Shown: one piece after another, positions 39,971 through 49,149 of the stretch | How positions within the stretch are numbered: position 1 is the first letter of the stretch | How the letters are laid out: each line of letters begins with the position of its first letter | Source: Aestuariimicrobium ganziense | GTDB lineage: Bacteria; Actinomycetota; Actinomycetes; Propionibacteriales; Propionibacteriaceae | Reading direction: 5' to 3' | Assembly (NCBI RefSeq): GCF_015352975.1 | Contig: NZ_JACYIZ010000005.1 | Coordinates: 256,971 to 320,970, forward strand | DNA length: 64,000 nt | Position numbers and translations under genes: made by a program | The notes under the pieces: generated by a model | The model's database searches: none | What the model was told of the DNA's origin: nothing | Seen by the model: the letters and a program-made list of their open reading frames with translations, nothing else

Positions 39971-41518
39971 ATGCTGCTGAACGAGGTCGTCGCCACATCG
40001 GGTCAGGTCGCGTCGACCCGTTCGCGCAAGCAGAAGATCGCCCTGCTGGCTGCCTGCCTGACCAGCGCCCATGCCCAGGGCGCCGACCTCGAGGTGATCG
40101 CCAGTTGGCTCGCCGGTCGCCTGCGCCAGCGCCGCACCGGGGTGGGCTGGCGATCGGTGCACGACCTTCCCGCGCCCGCAGCCTCGCCCACATTGACCAC
40201 CGCTCAGGTCGAAGACACCTTCGCCGCCCTCGGGGCCGTGGCCGGCCAAGGCTCACGGACGAGTAGGAGCGGCGCCGTCGAGCAGCTGTTCAGCGCTGCC
40301 ACGGACGACGAACAGCAGTGGCTGCGTGGCATCATCACCGGCGAGGTGCGCCAGGGCGCGCTCGACGCCCTGGTGCAGGAGGCGTTGGCGGTGGCCACCG
40401 CCGCGCCGCTGGTGACGGTGCGGCGCGCGGCGATGCTGGCCGGTGGCACGCCCCCGGTGGCCGAGCTCGCCTTCAGCGGCGGCGCACCGGCACTCGCACA
40501 GGTCGCGCTCACCCCCGGCCGACCGGTGCTGCCGATGCTCGCCTCGAGTGCCCCCGATCTGGCGACCGCACTGGACCGGCTGTCCCCCACCGGCCACGAG
40601 CAGGTGGCGGTCGACGCCAAGCTCGACGGCATCCGCCTGCAGGCCCACAAGCACGCCGGTCAGGTGGTGCTGGCCACCCGCAGCCTCGACGTGATCACCG
40701 ACCGGCTGCCCGAGGTGGTGGCAGTGGTCGAGGCGCTGCCCGCCGATGACCTCGTCCTCGACGGTGAGGCGCTGTGGATGGACGAGGCCGGTCGTCCGCG
40801 CGCCTTCCAGGAGACCGCCTCGCGCACCGCGCAGAGCGACGGGGGCGCGGTCACCCCGTTCTTCTTCGACCTGCTGCACCTCGACGGCGTTGACCTGCTC
40901 GACCGCCCTGCCCACGAGCGCTGGGCCGCCCTGGAGCGCCTCGTCCCGGAACGGTTCCGCGTCGAGCGACTGGTCACCGCCGACCCGGACGAGGCCGCGT
41001 CCTTCCAGTGGCGTGTGCTCGCCGAGGGGCACGAGGGCGTGGTGGTCAAGGACGTGGAGGCACCCTACGACGCCGGGCGCCGGGGCTCGTCCTGGATCAA
41101 GGTCAAGCCGGTGCACACCCTCGACCTGGTGGTGCTGGCGGTCGAGCAGGGTTCGGGACGCCGCCGCGGCTGGCTGTCGAACATCCACCTCGGCGCCCGC
41201 AGTGCGGCCACCGGTGAGTTCGTCATGGTGGGCAAGACCTTCAAGGGCATGACCGACCAGATGTTGGCCTGGCAGACCCAGCGTTTCACCGAGTTGGCGA
41301 CCGGCCCGACCGACGGCTGGGTGGTGCCGGTGCGTCCTGAACAGGTGGTCGAGATCGCCCTCGACGGCATCCAGCGCTCCACCCGCTACCCCGGCGGGGT
41401 CGCGCTGCGGTTCGCCCGGGTCGTCGGCTACCGCGACGACAAGACCGTCGACCAGGTCGACACCATCGAGGCGATCCGCGAGCAGTTCTGGGGACGAGCC
41501 TCAGCCGGCGACGCCTGA
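39971..41518 (+). CDS. ATP-dependent DNA ligase (LigB-type)
   Basis: A 515-residue ligase. An N-terminal DNA-binding helical domain (1-190) precedes the nucleotidyltransferase domain with motif I VDAKLDGIRLQAHK, where Lys217 would be adenylated. Then come DLVLDGEALWMD (motif III), EGHEGVVVKDVEAPYDAGRRGSSWIKVKP (motifs IV-V), and an OB domain with TFKGMTDQMLAWQT and RSTRYPGGVALRFARVV. It is the M. tuberculosis LigB kind, an accessory ligase beside NAD-dependent LigA. Its last 18 bp overlap the convergent GPH symporter gene. Confidence 0.95.
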   Translation: MLLNEVVATSGQVASTRSRKQKIALLAACLTSAHAQGADLEVIASWLAGRLRQRRTGVGWRSVHDLPAPAASPTLTTAQVEDTFAALGAVAGQGSRTSRSGAVEQLFSAATDDEQQWLRGIITGEVRQGALDALVQEALAVATAAPLVTVRRAAMLAGGTPPVAELAFSGGAPALAQVALTPGRPVLPMLASSAPDLATALDRLSPTGHEQVAVDAKLDGIRLQAHKHAGQVVLATRSLDVITDRLPEVVAVVEALPADDLVLDGEALWMDEAGRPRAFQETASRTAQSDGGAVTPFFFDLLHLDGVDLLDRPAHERWAALERLVPERFRVERLVTADPDEAASFQWRVLAEGHEGVVVKDVEAPYDAGRRGSSWIKVKPVHTLDLVVLAVEQGSGRRRGWLSNIHLGARSAATGEFVMVGKTFKGMTDQMLAWQTQRFTELATGPTDGWVVPVRPEQVVEIALDGIQRSTRYPGGVALRFARVVGYRDDKTVDQVDTIEAIREQFWGRASAGDA

Positions 41519-42934
41519 GGCCGGACGCACCGGGGTCTCCAGACCACCTTCGCGGCGCCCCCGGCTCCACTGGCTGAGTTCCTCCTCGAGCCGTCGTCCG
41601 TACGGCAGGAACAGCAGCGGCACCAGGCCGACCAGGCAGAAGGCGATCGGCACCAGGGCGGTCGCCACCCGGATGCCCAACTGTGCGGTCTCGCCCTGCA
41701 ACCCGCCGCCCTCGACAAAGCCGAACCGGCTGAGGATCGCCATGTAGAGCACCAACTGCACCCCCGACAGCGGCGCCGACAACAGCGCCCGGATCGAGGC
41801 GAACAGCCCGGTCTTGCGGGTGCCCGACTGGCGCTCGTTGTCGTCGACCAGACAGGCATCCAGCGCCACCCCAGCCATCGACATCACGTGCCGGCCGGCC
41901 ATGATCGCCACGTAGCAGCCCAGCACCACCCACCAGGTCGAGGCGAAGAACAGCGCGGCGAAGCCCAGCATGTAGGGCACCGACCCCACCCAGATCGAGG
42001 TGCGTCCGCCCAGGCGCTTGACCACCCTCGCCAGCAGCGGAAGCACCGCCAACACGATCAGCATCGATCCGGAGTCGGCGACGGTGGCCTGCCAGCCCTG
42101 CGCCCGGATCACGTGGTCCATGAAGTAGAGGAAGCCGGTGAAGTAGATGCCCATCGGGGCCATCGCCAGCAACTGGTAGCCGAACCAGGCCCAGAACGCG
42201 CGCATCCGCACGATCGACAGCACGTCCTGCTTGAGTTCGGCCCGGCTGATCGTTCCGCCGTTGTCGCCGTGTTCGTACAGGTGATCGGGATCGGGCAGTC
42301 GCCAGACCGCGATCGCGTAGACGGCGGCGTTGACCGCGACCACACCGGTGAGCAGCAGGGCCATCACGGTGTGGTCGTTGACGAGGTCACCGACCAGCAA
42401 CTGGGTGGCGACCACCGTGGCCAGGAAGCTGATCGCGTTGCCGATCCAGGTGCGGACGACCTCGACGTCGACCCGGTCCTGCCGGGTGGGGGCGACCAGG
42501 TAGAACCAACTCGTGGCCGAGATCAGGTAGAACGTGGCGGCGACGTCGAAGATGAACAACTCGGCCAGGAACACCAGGAACAAGGTGTTCTGGCTCCAGT
42601 CGGGTTGGCTCCAGGCCATCGCCACCAGGCCGAGCACCATGAACGGGACGGTGCGCCGCATCACCGGGACGAACTTGCCGCGTCCGGGCTTGTGGCGCAT
42701 CTTGTCGAGCAGCACCCCGAAGACGGGGTCGTTCAGCACGTTCCACAGGTTGAACCAGAAGTAGACCCAACCCACCTTGTCGGCGCCCAGTCCGAGGACG
42801 TCGGTGTAGAACTTCACGTAGACGTTGTGGATGATGACGCTGCTCATCCACATGGCAGGCAGGGGTGCGGCCACCCGTGCCCGCTGCCGCAGGGTGAGCC
42901 GGCCCTGCTCGGCGACGACGCCGGCGGTCACCAC
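41501..42934 (-). CDS. GPH-family (MFS) sugar symporter
   Basis: A 477-residue transporter with 12 helices of the glycoside-pentoside-hexuronide:cation type. Seen: WVYFWFNLWNVLNDPVFGVLLDKMRHKPGRGKFVP (loop 2-3 signature with RxKPGRxxxxP-like charges), a 50-residue middle loop with EHGDNGGTISRAELKQDV, and FYDMDHV-like FLYFMDHVIRAQGW. Two GTG starts are possible (42934, 42931); the second forms GTGA with the stop of the upstream GH5 gene. The coupling implies import of the glycosidase product. The sugar is unknown. Confidence 0.87.
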   Translation of the reverse strand: MVTAGVVAEQGRLTLRQRARVAAPLPAMWMSSVIIHNVYVKFYTDVLGLGADKVGWVYFWFNLWNVLNDPVFGVLLDKMRHKPGRGKFVPVMRRTVPFMVLGLVAMAWSQPDWSQNTLFLVFLAELFIFDVAATFYLISATSWFYLVAPTRQDRVDVEVVRTWIGNAISFLATVVATQLLVGDLVNDHTVMALLLTGVVAVNAAVYAIAVWRLPDPDHLYEHGDNGGTISRAELKQDVLSIVRMRAFWAWFGYQLLAMAPMGIYFTGFLYFMDHVIRAQGWQATVADSGSMLIVLAVLPLLARVVKRLGGRTSIWVGSVPYMLGFAALFFASTWWVVLGCYVAIMAGRHVMSMAGVALDACLVDDNERQSGTRKTGLFASIRALLSAPLSGVQLVLYMAILSRFGFVEGGGLQGETAQLGIRVATALVPIAFCLVGLVPLLFLPYGRRLEEELSQWSRGRREGGLETPVRPASGVAG

Positions 42935-44349
42935 CGTGCCCGGAGTTCGAGGCTTCCCGTGCGTGGCTCGACGGTGACCTGTCGACCGTCGAGGACGAGC
43001 GGCACGGCCGCCCCCTGGTCGTCGGTGACCGTCACCTCGGCGCCCGGTTCGGCGAGCCAGAAAGCCGACTCGGCCTCACCGGCCCCGGTCCAGCGCGCGG
43101 TGAAGGTGCCGTTGTCGCTGCCGAAGTGGTCGATCGTGCCGTCGACGGCCCTCGGACGAGACCTGCGCAACACCCGGGCGGCCTCGGTGTCGGCGAAGTC
43201 GCGTTCCCAGCACCAGTAGGTGTGCGACCAGCCGAACCGGTCGAACAGGTCGAGCAGGTGCGTACCGTGGTCGGTGACCCCGACGTGGCGGCCGAAGGCA
43301 CCCCACTCCCCCACGATCACCGGCACCTGCCAACGCTGCTGGGCCTCCTGCGCCCGGGTGAAGATGGTCTCGGCACGAGTGTTGCTGGCCAGCGGCACGG
43401 CGTCGGTGTCGACCACCAGGTCGTAGCCGTGCGGGGAGTAGACCACCTGGTCACCGCCCACCTCGACCAATGAGGGCACCCCGGTGTTGGAGAAGTAGGT
43501 GTGCTCGCGCAGCAGCAGGCGGGCGAACCCGGCTGCACGCACCGCCCACCAGACCCGGTCGTAGAAGCCTTGGACGACCTCGTCGAACGGCTGCAGCGCG
43601 GGCGCCACCTGGTCGCCGACCGCGCGGTGCACGGCAACGTCGTCGAGGTGGGCCAACTGCTCCAGCTTGCCCTCGTCACTGCCCCAGGACGCCATGACGT
43701 CGTCCAGGTCCTGGCCGGTGGCGGCGGCCACGGCGCCGAGCAGGTGCCCGGCCAGCAGCGGCGCCTCGCTGCCCGGGGTGGGCTCGTTGAGCACGTCGAT
43801 GCCGATCACGGCGGGATGGTTGCCGAAGCGAGCCAGCAGTTCGAGCCAGAACTCGGTCAGGTGGTCCTGCAGGCCGCGCCCGGCGACCTCAGCGTTCGAC
43901 CAGAAGGCGTCGAGCGACTCGTGCACCGCCGGCGAGCGCAGGTAGCCGTCGCTCCACAGTTCCGCAGCGTCGAAGGTCTGCTCGGTCAGGGTGGCCCACT
44001 GCGGGGCCCCGTCGCTGAACTGCTGGGAGTACAGGTCCTGGTGGGCATCGAGGACGACGACCATCCCCCGGGCATGCAACTCGTCCAACTGCTCGCCCAG
44101 CCAGGCCAGGTAGGGCTCGTCCCACACCCCCGGTGCGGGTGCCGCGGCAGCCCAGATCACTGCGAGCCTGACAAGGTTGATGCCCAACTCCCCAGCGAGG
44201 AAGTCGAGGTCGGTGCTCGTCCAGTCACCACGGAACGACGGGTCTCCCGCCCGCGCCCCGGTGTCACCCTTCCTGACCAGGTTGATGCCGTGGAACAGCA
44301 CCTGTCGTCCGAGTTCGTCGCGCAGCACCGTGGCGTCGGTGACCAGCAT
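42928..44349 (-). CDS. GH5 glycoside hydrolase (endoglycosylceramidase-like)
   Basis: A 473-residue (beta/alpha)8 enzyme of GH5. Features: HGINLVRKGD at residue 20, NLVRLAVIWAAAAPAPGVWDEPYL, VVVLDAHQDLYSQQ, the acid/base Glu189 in VLNEPTPGSE, YSPHGYDL, and the nucleophile Glu348 in VIVGEWGAFGRH. A small beta domain ends the protein. The pattern resembles endoglycoceramidase-like GH5 more than cellulases. There is no signal peptide, so it acts inside the cell on an imported glycoside. ATG 44349 has a GAGGGGGAGA ribosome site. Operon with the GPH symporter. Confidence 0.88.
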   Translation of the reverse strand: MLVTDATVLRDELGRQVLFHGINLVRKGDTGARAGDPSFRGDWTSTDLDFLAGELGINLVRLAVIWAAAAPAPGVWDEPYLAWLGEQLDELHARGMVVVLDAHQDLYSQQFSDGAPQWATLTEQTFDAAELWSDGYLRSPAVHESLDAFWSNAEVAGRGLQDHLTEFWLELLARFGNHPAVIGIDVLNEPTPGSEAPLLAGHLLGAVAAATGQDLDDVMASWGSDEGKLEQLAHLDDVAVHRAVGDQVAPALQPFDEVVQGFYDRVWWAVRAAGFARLLLREHTYFSNTGVPSLVEVGGDQVVYSPHGYDLVVDTDAVPLASNTRAETIFTRAQEAQQRWQVPVIVGEWGAFGRHVGVTDHGTHLLDLFDRFGWSHTYWCWERDFADTEAARVLRRSRPRAVDGTIDHFGSDNGTFTARWTGAGEAESAFWLAEPGAEVTVTDDQGAAVPLVLDGRQVTVEPRTGSLELRARW

Positions 44350-44388
44350 TGTCTCCCCCTCGTTCGCCCTGGATGGAATCATGGCAGC

Positions 44389-45294
44389 ATGCACTCAACC
44401 CTGCAGCGACTTGGCCTTTCTCCCTCCACCCGGGCGGTGGTGCTGCACGCCGACGACGTCGGCATGTGCCACGCGACCATCCCTGCCGCCATCGAACTGT
44501 TCGCCTGCGGCGGCATCTCGTCGGCCTCGCTGATGGCTCCCTGCCCCTGGGCCAAGGTCGCCGCCGAGCAACTGCTCGAGGCTGACGCCCCCGACCTGGG
44601 CGCCCACTGGACACTGACCAGCGAGTGGCCGGCCTACCGGTGGCCACCGCTCACCAGTGACCCGAGCCTGCTCGACGACGAGGGACGACTGCCGCGCACC
44701 GTCGAGCAGGCGCGGGCCAATGCCACCACCGAGGCGGTGCGGGCAGAGTTGGCCGCGCAGGTCGACCTGCTCAAGGGATGGGGGTTGACCGTGACCCACG
44801 CCGACACCCACATGGGCACCCTGGCTGCCCCGCGACTGCAGCCGGTCGCGCTCGAGGTCGGCCTCGATCACCAACTGTGGCCGCTGACGGTGGCTTTCGA
44901 CGAGCAGCAGTGGCACGACCGCGGACTCGACGAACAGTCGGCCACCGCCGCCGCTGACCACATCCGTCGCCTGGCCGACCAGGGGCTGCCGATGATCGAC
45001 CACATCCGCAGCCTTCCACTGGAGCACGCCGACGACCACCTGGGCATCGCCGAGCAGACCCTGCGTGAGCTGCAGCCCGGCATCACCCACTTCCTGTTCC
45101 ATCCGGTCGTCGACACTCCCGAGGTGCGCGCCGCCACCCCCGACTGGGCTGGCCGGGTCGCCAACTTCGAGGCGATGCGCGACCCGCGCATCCAGACCGT
45201 GATCGACCAGGAGGACTTGGTCGTGCTGCCCTACTCGGCGCTGCAGGGGCTGCTGCCGGGTGGCGCCGGTGACCCGGTGGGCGTAGAGTCCTGA
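44389..45294 (+). CDS. ChbG/YdjC-family carbohydrate deacetylase
   Basis: A 301-residue polysaccharide-deacetylase-like enzyme of the YdjC/ChbG family. Metal and catalytic residues: VVLHADDVGMCHATI (DD pair), DLGAHWTLTSEWPAYRW (the family's GxHxxLT), VTHADTHMGTLA (second His pair), and GITHFLFHPVVDTPEVRA. Relatives remove acetyl groups from chitooligosaccharides. It is divergent from GH5 with a 39-bp gap between the start codons; with nagA and nagB in the window it could feed an amino-sugar route, although the link is only thematic. Confidence 0.88.
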   Translation: MHSTLQRLGLSPSTRAVVLHADDVGMCHATIPAAIELFACGGISSASLMAPCPWAKVAAEQLLEADAPDLGAHWTLTSEWPAYRWPPLTSDPSLLDDEGRLPRTVEQARANATTEAVRAELAAQVDLLKGWGLTVTHADTHMGTLAAPRLQPVALEVGLDHQLWPLTVAFDEQQWHDRGLDEQSATAAADHIRRLADQGLPMIDHIRSLPLEHADDHLGIAEQTLRELQPGITHFLFHPVVDTPEVRAATPDWAGRVANFEAMRDPRIQTVIDQEDLVVLPYSALQGLLPGGAGDPVGVES

Positions 45295-45384
45295 TCCCTC
45301 CCAGAACCCGCGCCCGACGCGGGTCGCCCGGTCGGGTGCACCCGCCGGGCAGCAGCTTCGTCCCACACCTGCCGGGAGACCGCC

Positions 45385-47439
45385 ATGCCTGATGCCGTGA
45401 TCGCCGCCGAACGCGCCCACCTCGAACGAGCCCGCGAGGCGTTGGCCGGCATGCGCAGCGACACCGCCGACTGGCGCACGGCCAGCGCGGGTGACCACGT
45501 CTCGACCCAGATCCTCAAGCAGATGCTGTTCCGGCGGATGAAGTCGCTGCAGGACGACCCGACCGTGCCGCTGTTCTTCGGACGGATCGACTACCGCGCC
45601 GACCTCGGGGCCGACGAGGACGAGACCTGCCACATCGGACGCCGGCATGTCGCGGCCTCACTCGGCGGTGACCCGCTGGTGATGGACTGGCGGGCGCCGA
45701 TGGCGCTGCCGTTCTACCGGGCGCGCCCCGACGACCCGATGGGCATCGGACTGCGCCGTCGGTTCGGCTTCCACCACGGCCAGATCACCGCCTACGAGGA
45801 CGAGTCCCTGACCTCGGGCGCCGCGGGGCACTCCACGATCCTCGAGGACGAGATCGAGCGTCCGCGCACGGGACCGATGCGCGACATCGTCGCCACCATC
45901 CAACCTGACCAGGACGTGCTGGTGCGCACCCCGCTGGAGCAGTCGATGGCGATCCAAGGGGCGCCCGGCACGGGCAAGACCGCCGTCGGACTGCATCGAG
46001 CCGCGTACCTGCTCTACGCCCACCGCCAGCAACTGTCGCGCACCGGGGTCATGGTGATCGGTCCCAACGATGCCTTCCTGGGCTACATCGGCGACGTACT
46101 GCCCGCGCTCGGCGAGATCGACGCCACCCAGGAGACGGTCGAGTCGCTGGTCAGCGCCGCCACTGGCCTGAGCGTCAAGGGTGCCGACGAGCCGGCGGTC
46201 GGCGTGCTCAAGGGCGATCCGCGGATGGCGACCCTGCTGCACCGGGCGCTGTGGTCACATGTCGGCGAACCGAGCGAGATGCTGGTCGTCCCGGTCGGGC
46301 ACCGGCAGGTGCGCGTGCCCACCCACCAGGTCGTCGAGGCCGTCCACGGTGTGGTCGAGCGCGGGGTGCGTTACGAGGCCGGCCGGGTGATGGTGCCGCA
46401 ACGGCTGGCCCACCAGGTGCTGCTGCGCCTCGAGGTGGCCGGTGAGACCACCGACGACCGGGTGCAGGCGGCGGTCGCCCGAACCCCGGCGGTCAAGGCC
46501 ATGGCCAAGCAGTTGTGGCCGGCGGTCAAGGCCACCACGTTGGTGCACCAACTGCTCAGCGATGCCGGCTTCCTCGCCACCCACGCCGACGGGCTGCTCG
46601 AGGCGGGAGAGCAGTCGCTGCTGATCGGCACCAAGCCGCCCCGCAGTCCAGGCTCACGTCGCTGGACCCTGGCCGACCTGGTGCTCGTCGACGAGGTGGT
46701 CGACCTGCTCACCCGCACCCCGAGCCTGGGGCACGTGATCGTGGACGAGGCGCAGGACCTCTCGGCGATGATGCTGCGGGCTGCCGGACGCCGCGCGACC
46801 ACCGGATCAGTCACGCTGCTCGGTGACCTGGCCCAGGCCACCACGCCGTGGGGGCTGCGCGACTGGACCGCAGCCCTGTCGCACATCGGGCACACCGACG
46901 CGGTGGTCAACGAACTGGTCGAGGGTTTCCGGGTGCCCGGTGACGTGATCAAGTTCGCGGCCCGGTTGCTGCCCAGTATCGCGCCCGATCTGACCCTGCC
47001 ACGCTCGGTGCGTCGTAACCGGGGCGACCTGGTGGTGCGCCGCGCCGACCCCCTGTCCGAGGTGGGGCCGGTGGCCGCAGAACTGCTGGAGCGTGAGGGC
47101 ACGCTGGGTGTGATCGTGCCGCCGTCGTGGGTGGACGAGGTGTCGGATCGCCTCGACCGGGCGCAGGTGCCGCACAGCGTCCTGGGGCGCGAGCGAGCTG
47201 CAGGGCCCAACGAGTCCGACGTGCTCCCGAGCGAACTGATCACCCGGGTCGAGGTGGTCGACTCCCAGCTGGCCAAGGGTCTGGAGTTCGACCACGTGCT
47301 GCTGCTGGAACCCGCCACGATGGCCGAGGCCGAACCAGACGAGGTGACCGGGCTGCGCCGGCTCTACGTCTGCCTGACCCGAGCCGTGAGCAGCCTCACC
47401 GTGCTGCACTCCGTCGACCTGCCGGCCGCGCTGCGTTGA
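45385..47439 (+). CDS. HelD/HelR-like RNA-polymerase-associated motor ATPase
   Basis: A 684-residue UvrD-like ATPase of the HelD family. The N-terminal coiled-coil arm (AAERAHLERAREALAGM) and IDYRADLGADEDETCHIGRRHV precede Walker A GAPGTGKTAVGLHRAAYLLY. Walker B is VIVDEAQDLSAMM, and the C-terminal RecA domain has VEVVDSQLAKGLEFDHVLLL and RRLYVCLTRAVSSLTVLH. HelD removes RNA polymerase from stalled complexes; HelR relatives protect against rifampicin. This member lacks an obvious long secondary-channel arm, so its rank in the family is uncertain. Ends 44 bp inside the convergent kinase gene. Confidence 0.88.
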   Translation: MPDAVIAAERAHLERAREALAGMRSDTADWRTASAGDHVSTQILKQMLFRRMKSLQDDPTVPLFFGRIDYRADLGADEDETCHIGRRHVAASLGGDPLVMDWRAPMALPFYRARPDDPMGIGLRRRFGFHHGQITAYEDESLTSGAAGHSTILEDEIERPRTGPMRDIVATIQPDQDVLVRTPLEQSMAIQGAPGTGKTAVGLHRAAYLLYAHRQQLSRTGVMVIGPNDAFLGYIGDVLPALGEIDATQETVESLVSAATGLSVKGADEPAVGVLKGDPRMATLLHRALWSHVGEPSEMLVVPVGHRQVRVPTHQVVEAVHGVVERGVRYEAGRVMVPQRLAHQVLLRLEVAGETTDDRVQAAVARTPAVKAMAKQLWPAVKATTLVHQLLSDAGFLATHADGLLEAGEQSLLIGTKPPRSPGSRRWTLADLVLVDEVVDLLTRTPSLGHVIVDEAQDLSAMMLRAAGRRATTGSVTLLGDLAQATTPWGLRDWTAALSHIGHTDAVVNELVEGFRVPGDVIKFAARLLPSIAPDLTLPRSVRRNRGDLVVRRADPLSEVGPVAAELLEREGTLGVIVPPSWVDEVSDRLDRAQVPHSVLGRERAAGPNESDVLPSELITRVEVVDSQLAKGLEFDHVLLLEPATMAEAEPDEVTGLRRLYVCLTRAVSSLTVLHSVDLPAALR

Positions 47440-48313
47440 CCGTCGCGGTCGCACGCGAGACATAGTGCTCCAGCAGGTCGGCCCGGCGATCCAGCGACCA
47501 CCGCACGAGGTCGACCGCCTGAAGAAGCCGCATCCTGGCCAGGGTCTGGTCCAGGTCGTCACCCTCGACACCGAAGGGTGCGGCGAAGTCGCCTGCGGCA
47601 TGCCGGAAGTGACCCTCCTGCAGGTGCATCAGGTCCGCCCATGGCACTGGACCCGCCGCCGCCGACCCCCAGTCGAGCAGCACCAGCTCGCCGTCGTCTG
47701 CGACCAGCACGTTGCCGGGATTGAGGTCGCCGTGGCACAGGCCGTGGACGAGCTCCACCTCTGCCAGTGTGGCGAACTGTTCGTCCAACCACCCCGTGTC
47801 GTCGGCGCCGTAGACGCCCAACCCGCGCAGAGCGTCGCCGGGGGCCAGTGCGGCCCGGTTGTAGGTGACGTGCTGCTGCCAGGCCGAGGGCAGGTCTCGT
47901 CCGAACCGGGAGAACAGGTGCTCGGGGGCGCTATCTAGGTCGATGGTGGCCAGCCGGGTCGCATACTCCCCCAGGCGCTGCCACAGCTCGGGTGAGGCCG
48001 GGTCGGGGTGGTGTCCCCGCGCCCGCTCGTGGACGATGTGCGGCACGCCGTCGACTTCGCCGACCGCCACCACCCCGGGCGTGGGTACACCGACGCCTCG
48101 CGCCGCCTCGGCGCACCAGGCCTCCTTGACGAACTCCCCGACATCGCTGACCGTGCCGCGCAACGGGTCGCGGGCGAACCGGACGACCACCTCGTCGGTG
48201 GCGTACACGTGGTTGGTGACACCCGTGCTCTCGAGCGGGGCGAACGACCCGCCCAAGCCGTGGGCCTCGGCCACGGCGGCGACCATCCCGGCCGGGTCGA
48301 GTCGTCCGCTCAT
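47396..48313 (-). CDS. Aminoglycoside-phosphotransferase-like kinase
   Basis: A 305-residue APH-family (protein-kinase-like fold) enzyme. Seen: VYATDEVVVRFARDPLRGTVSDVGEFVKEAWCAEAARGVGVPTP (N-lobe), catalytic loop VHGLCHGDLNPGNVLV, and VLLDWGSAAAG (metal-binding DxG-like Asp). Substrate unknown: antibiotics, homoserine or sugars are family options. Its ATG overlaps the stop of the preceding ABC permease gene (ATGA at 48310-48313), so it is translated from the exporter operon, favouring a drug or metabolite protection role. This is an inference. Confidence 0.85.
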   Translation of the reverse strand: MSGRLDPAGMVAAVAEAHGLGGSFAPLESTGVTNHVYATDEVVVRFARDPLRGTVSDVGEFVKEAWCAEAARGVGVPTPGVVAVGEVDGVPHIVHERARGHHPDPASPELWQRLGEYATRLATIDLDSAPEHLFSRFGRDLPSAWQQHVTYNRAALAPGDALRGLGVYGADDTGWLDEQFATLAEVELVHGLCHGDLNPGNVLVADDGELVLLDWGSAAAGPVPWADLMHLQEGHFRHAAGDFAAPFGVEGDDLDQTLARMRLLQAVDLVRWSLDRRADLLEHYVSRATATVNAARPAGRRSAAR

Positions 48314-49149
48314 CGCAGGAACAGCTTTCGCATTCGCACGGTGGTCACCCACAGACCGAGGGCTGTCATCGCGGTGAAGTAGGTGGCGTGCCCCAGCGTG
48401 GCCCAGGTCAGGTGACCGACCGCGAGATGGCGCATCAGCTCGACCCCGTGCCACAGCGGCAGCGCCTGGATGAACAACTGCACGGCGCTCGGGTAGACGC
48501 TGATCGGGTACAGCGTCGCCGAGAACAGGAACATCGGCAGCATCGCGAACATGATCAGGTCGAGTTGCTGGAAGCGCTGCGCGAAGCTGGTCACGCCCAT
48601 GCCGACCGCGGCGAAACCGAAGGCGATCAGCACCGCCGCCGGCACCATCAACAACGCCCACCACGAGGTGGCCAGCCCGAGCGCTGCCATCACGGCGAGG
48701 AAGGCGACCGCGTACAGCAGACCCCGGAACAGCGCCAGCATGATCTCGCCCAGCGCCACGTCGAGCGGGCCGAGTGAGGTCTGCAGCATGGCCTGGTAGA
48801 GCTTGCCGAAATTGAGCTTGAAGAACACGTTCATCGTCGAGTCGTAGATGGCGCCGTTCATGGCCGAGGTGGCCAGCATGGCCGGGGCGATGTAGGCGGC
48901 GTAGCTCACCTTCGCCCCGCCCGGGCCCTCGACCTCACCGACCAAGGCGCCAAGGCCCCAGCCCATCGCCAGCAGGTACAACACCGGCTCGAAGAAGCCG
49001 GAGATGATGATGCCCCAGTTCTGTGTCTTGATCGCCTGCCAGCCCCGCTCGAGCACCGCGACCATGTTCCCTGACCAGATCCCCGGGGCCGGGCGCGGGC
49101 GGGCCAGCCGCTCGACGGCCAGTTGGGTGGGTGACAGTTCGCGGCTCAT
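48310..49149 (-). CDS. ABC-2 type permease (drug-exporter type), second subunit
   Basis: A 279-residue permease with six predicted helices and the ABC-2 signature region (GISPVxxxP-like, here LYPISVYPSAVQLFIQALPLWHGVELMR). The N-terminal tail ELSPTQLAVERLARPRPAPG is cytoplasmic. It overlaps the first permease by 4 bases (ATGA at 49146-49149) and resembles it distantly; together they form a heterodimeric channel with the ATPase at 49990. Start ATG 49149. Confidence 0.9.
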   Translation of the reverse strand: MSRELSPTQLAVERLARPRPAPGIWSGNMVAVLERGWQAIKTQNWGIIISGFFEPVLYLLAMGWGLGALVGEVEGPGGAKVSYAAYIAPAMLATSAMNGAIYDSTMNVFFKLNFGKLYQAMLQTSLGPLDVALGEIMLALFRGLLYAVAFLAVMAALGLATSWWALLMVPAAVLIAFGFAAVGMGVTSFAQRFQQLDLIMFAMLPMFLFSATLYPISVYPSAVQLFIQALPLWHGVELMRHLAVGHLTWATLGHATYFTAMTALGLWVTTVRMRKLFLR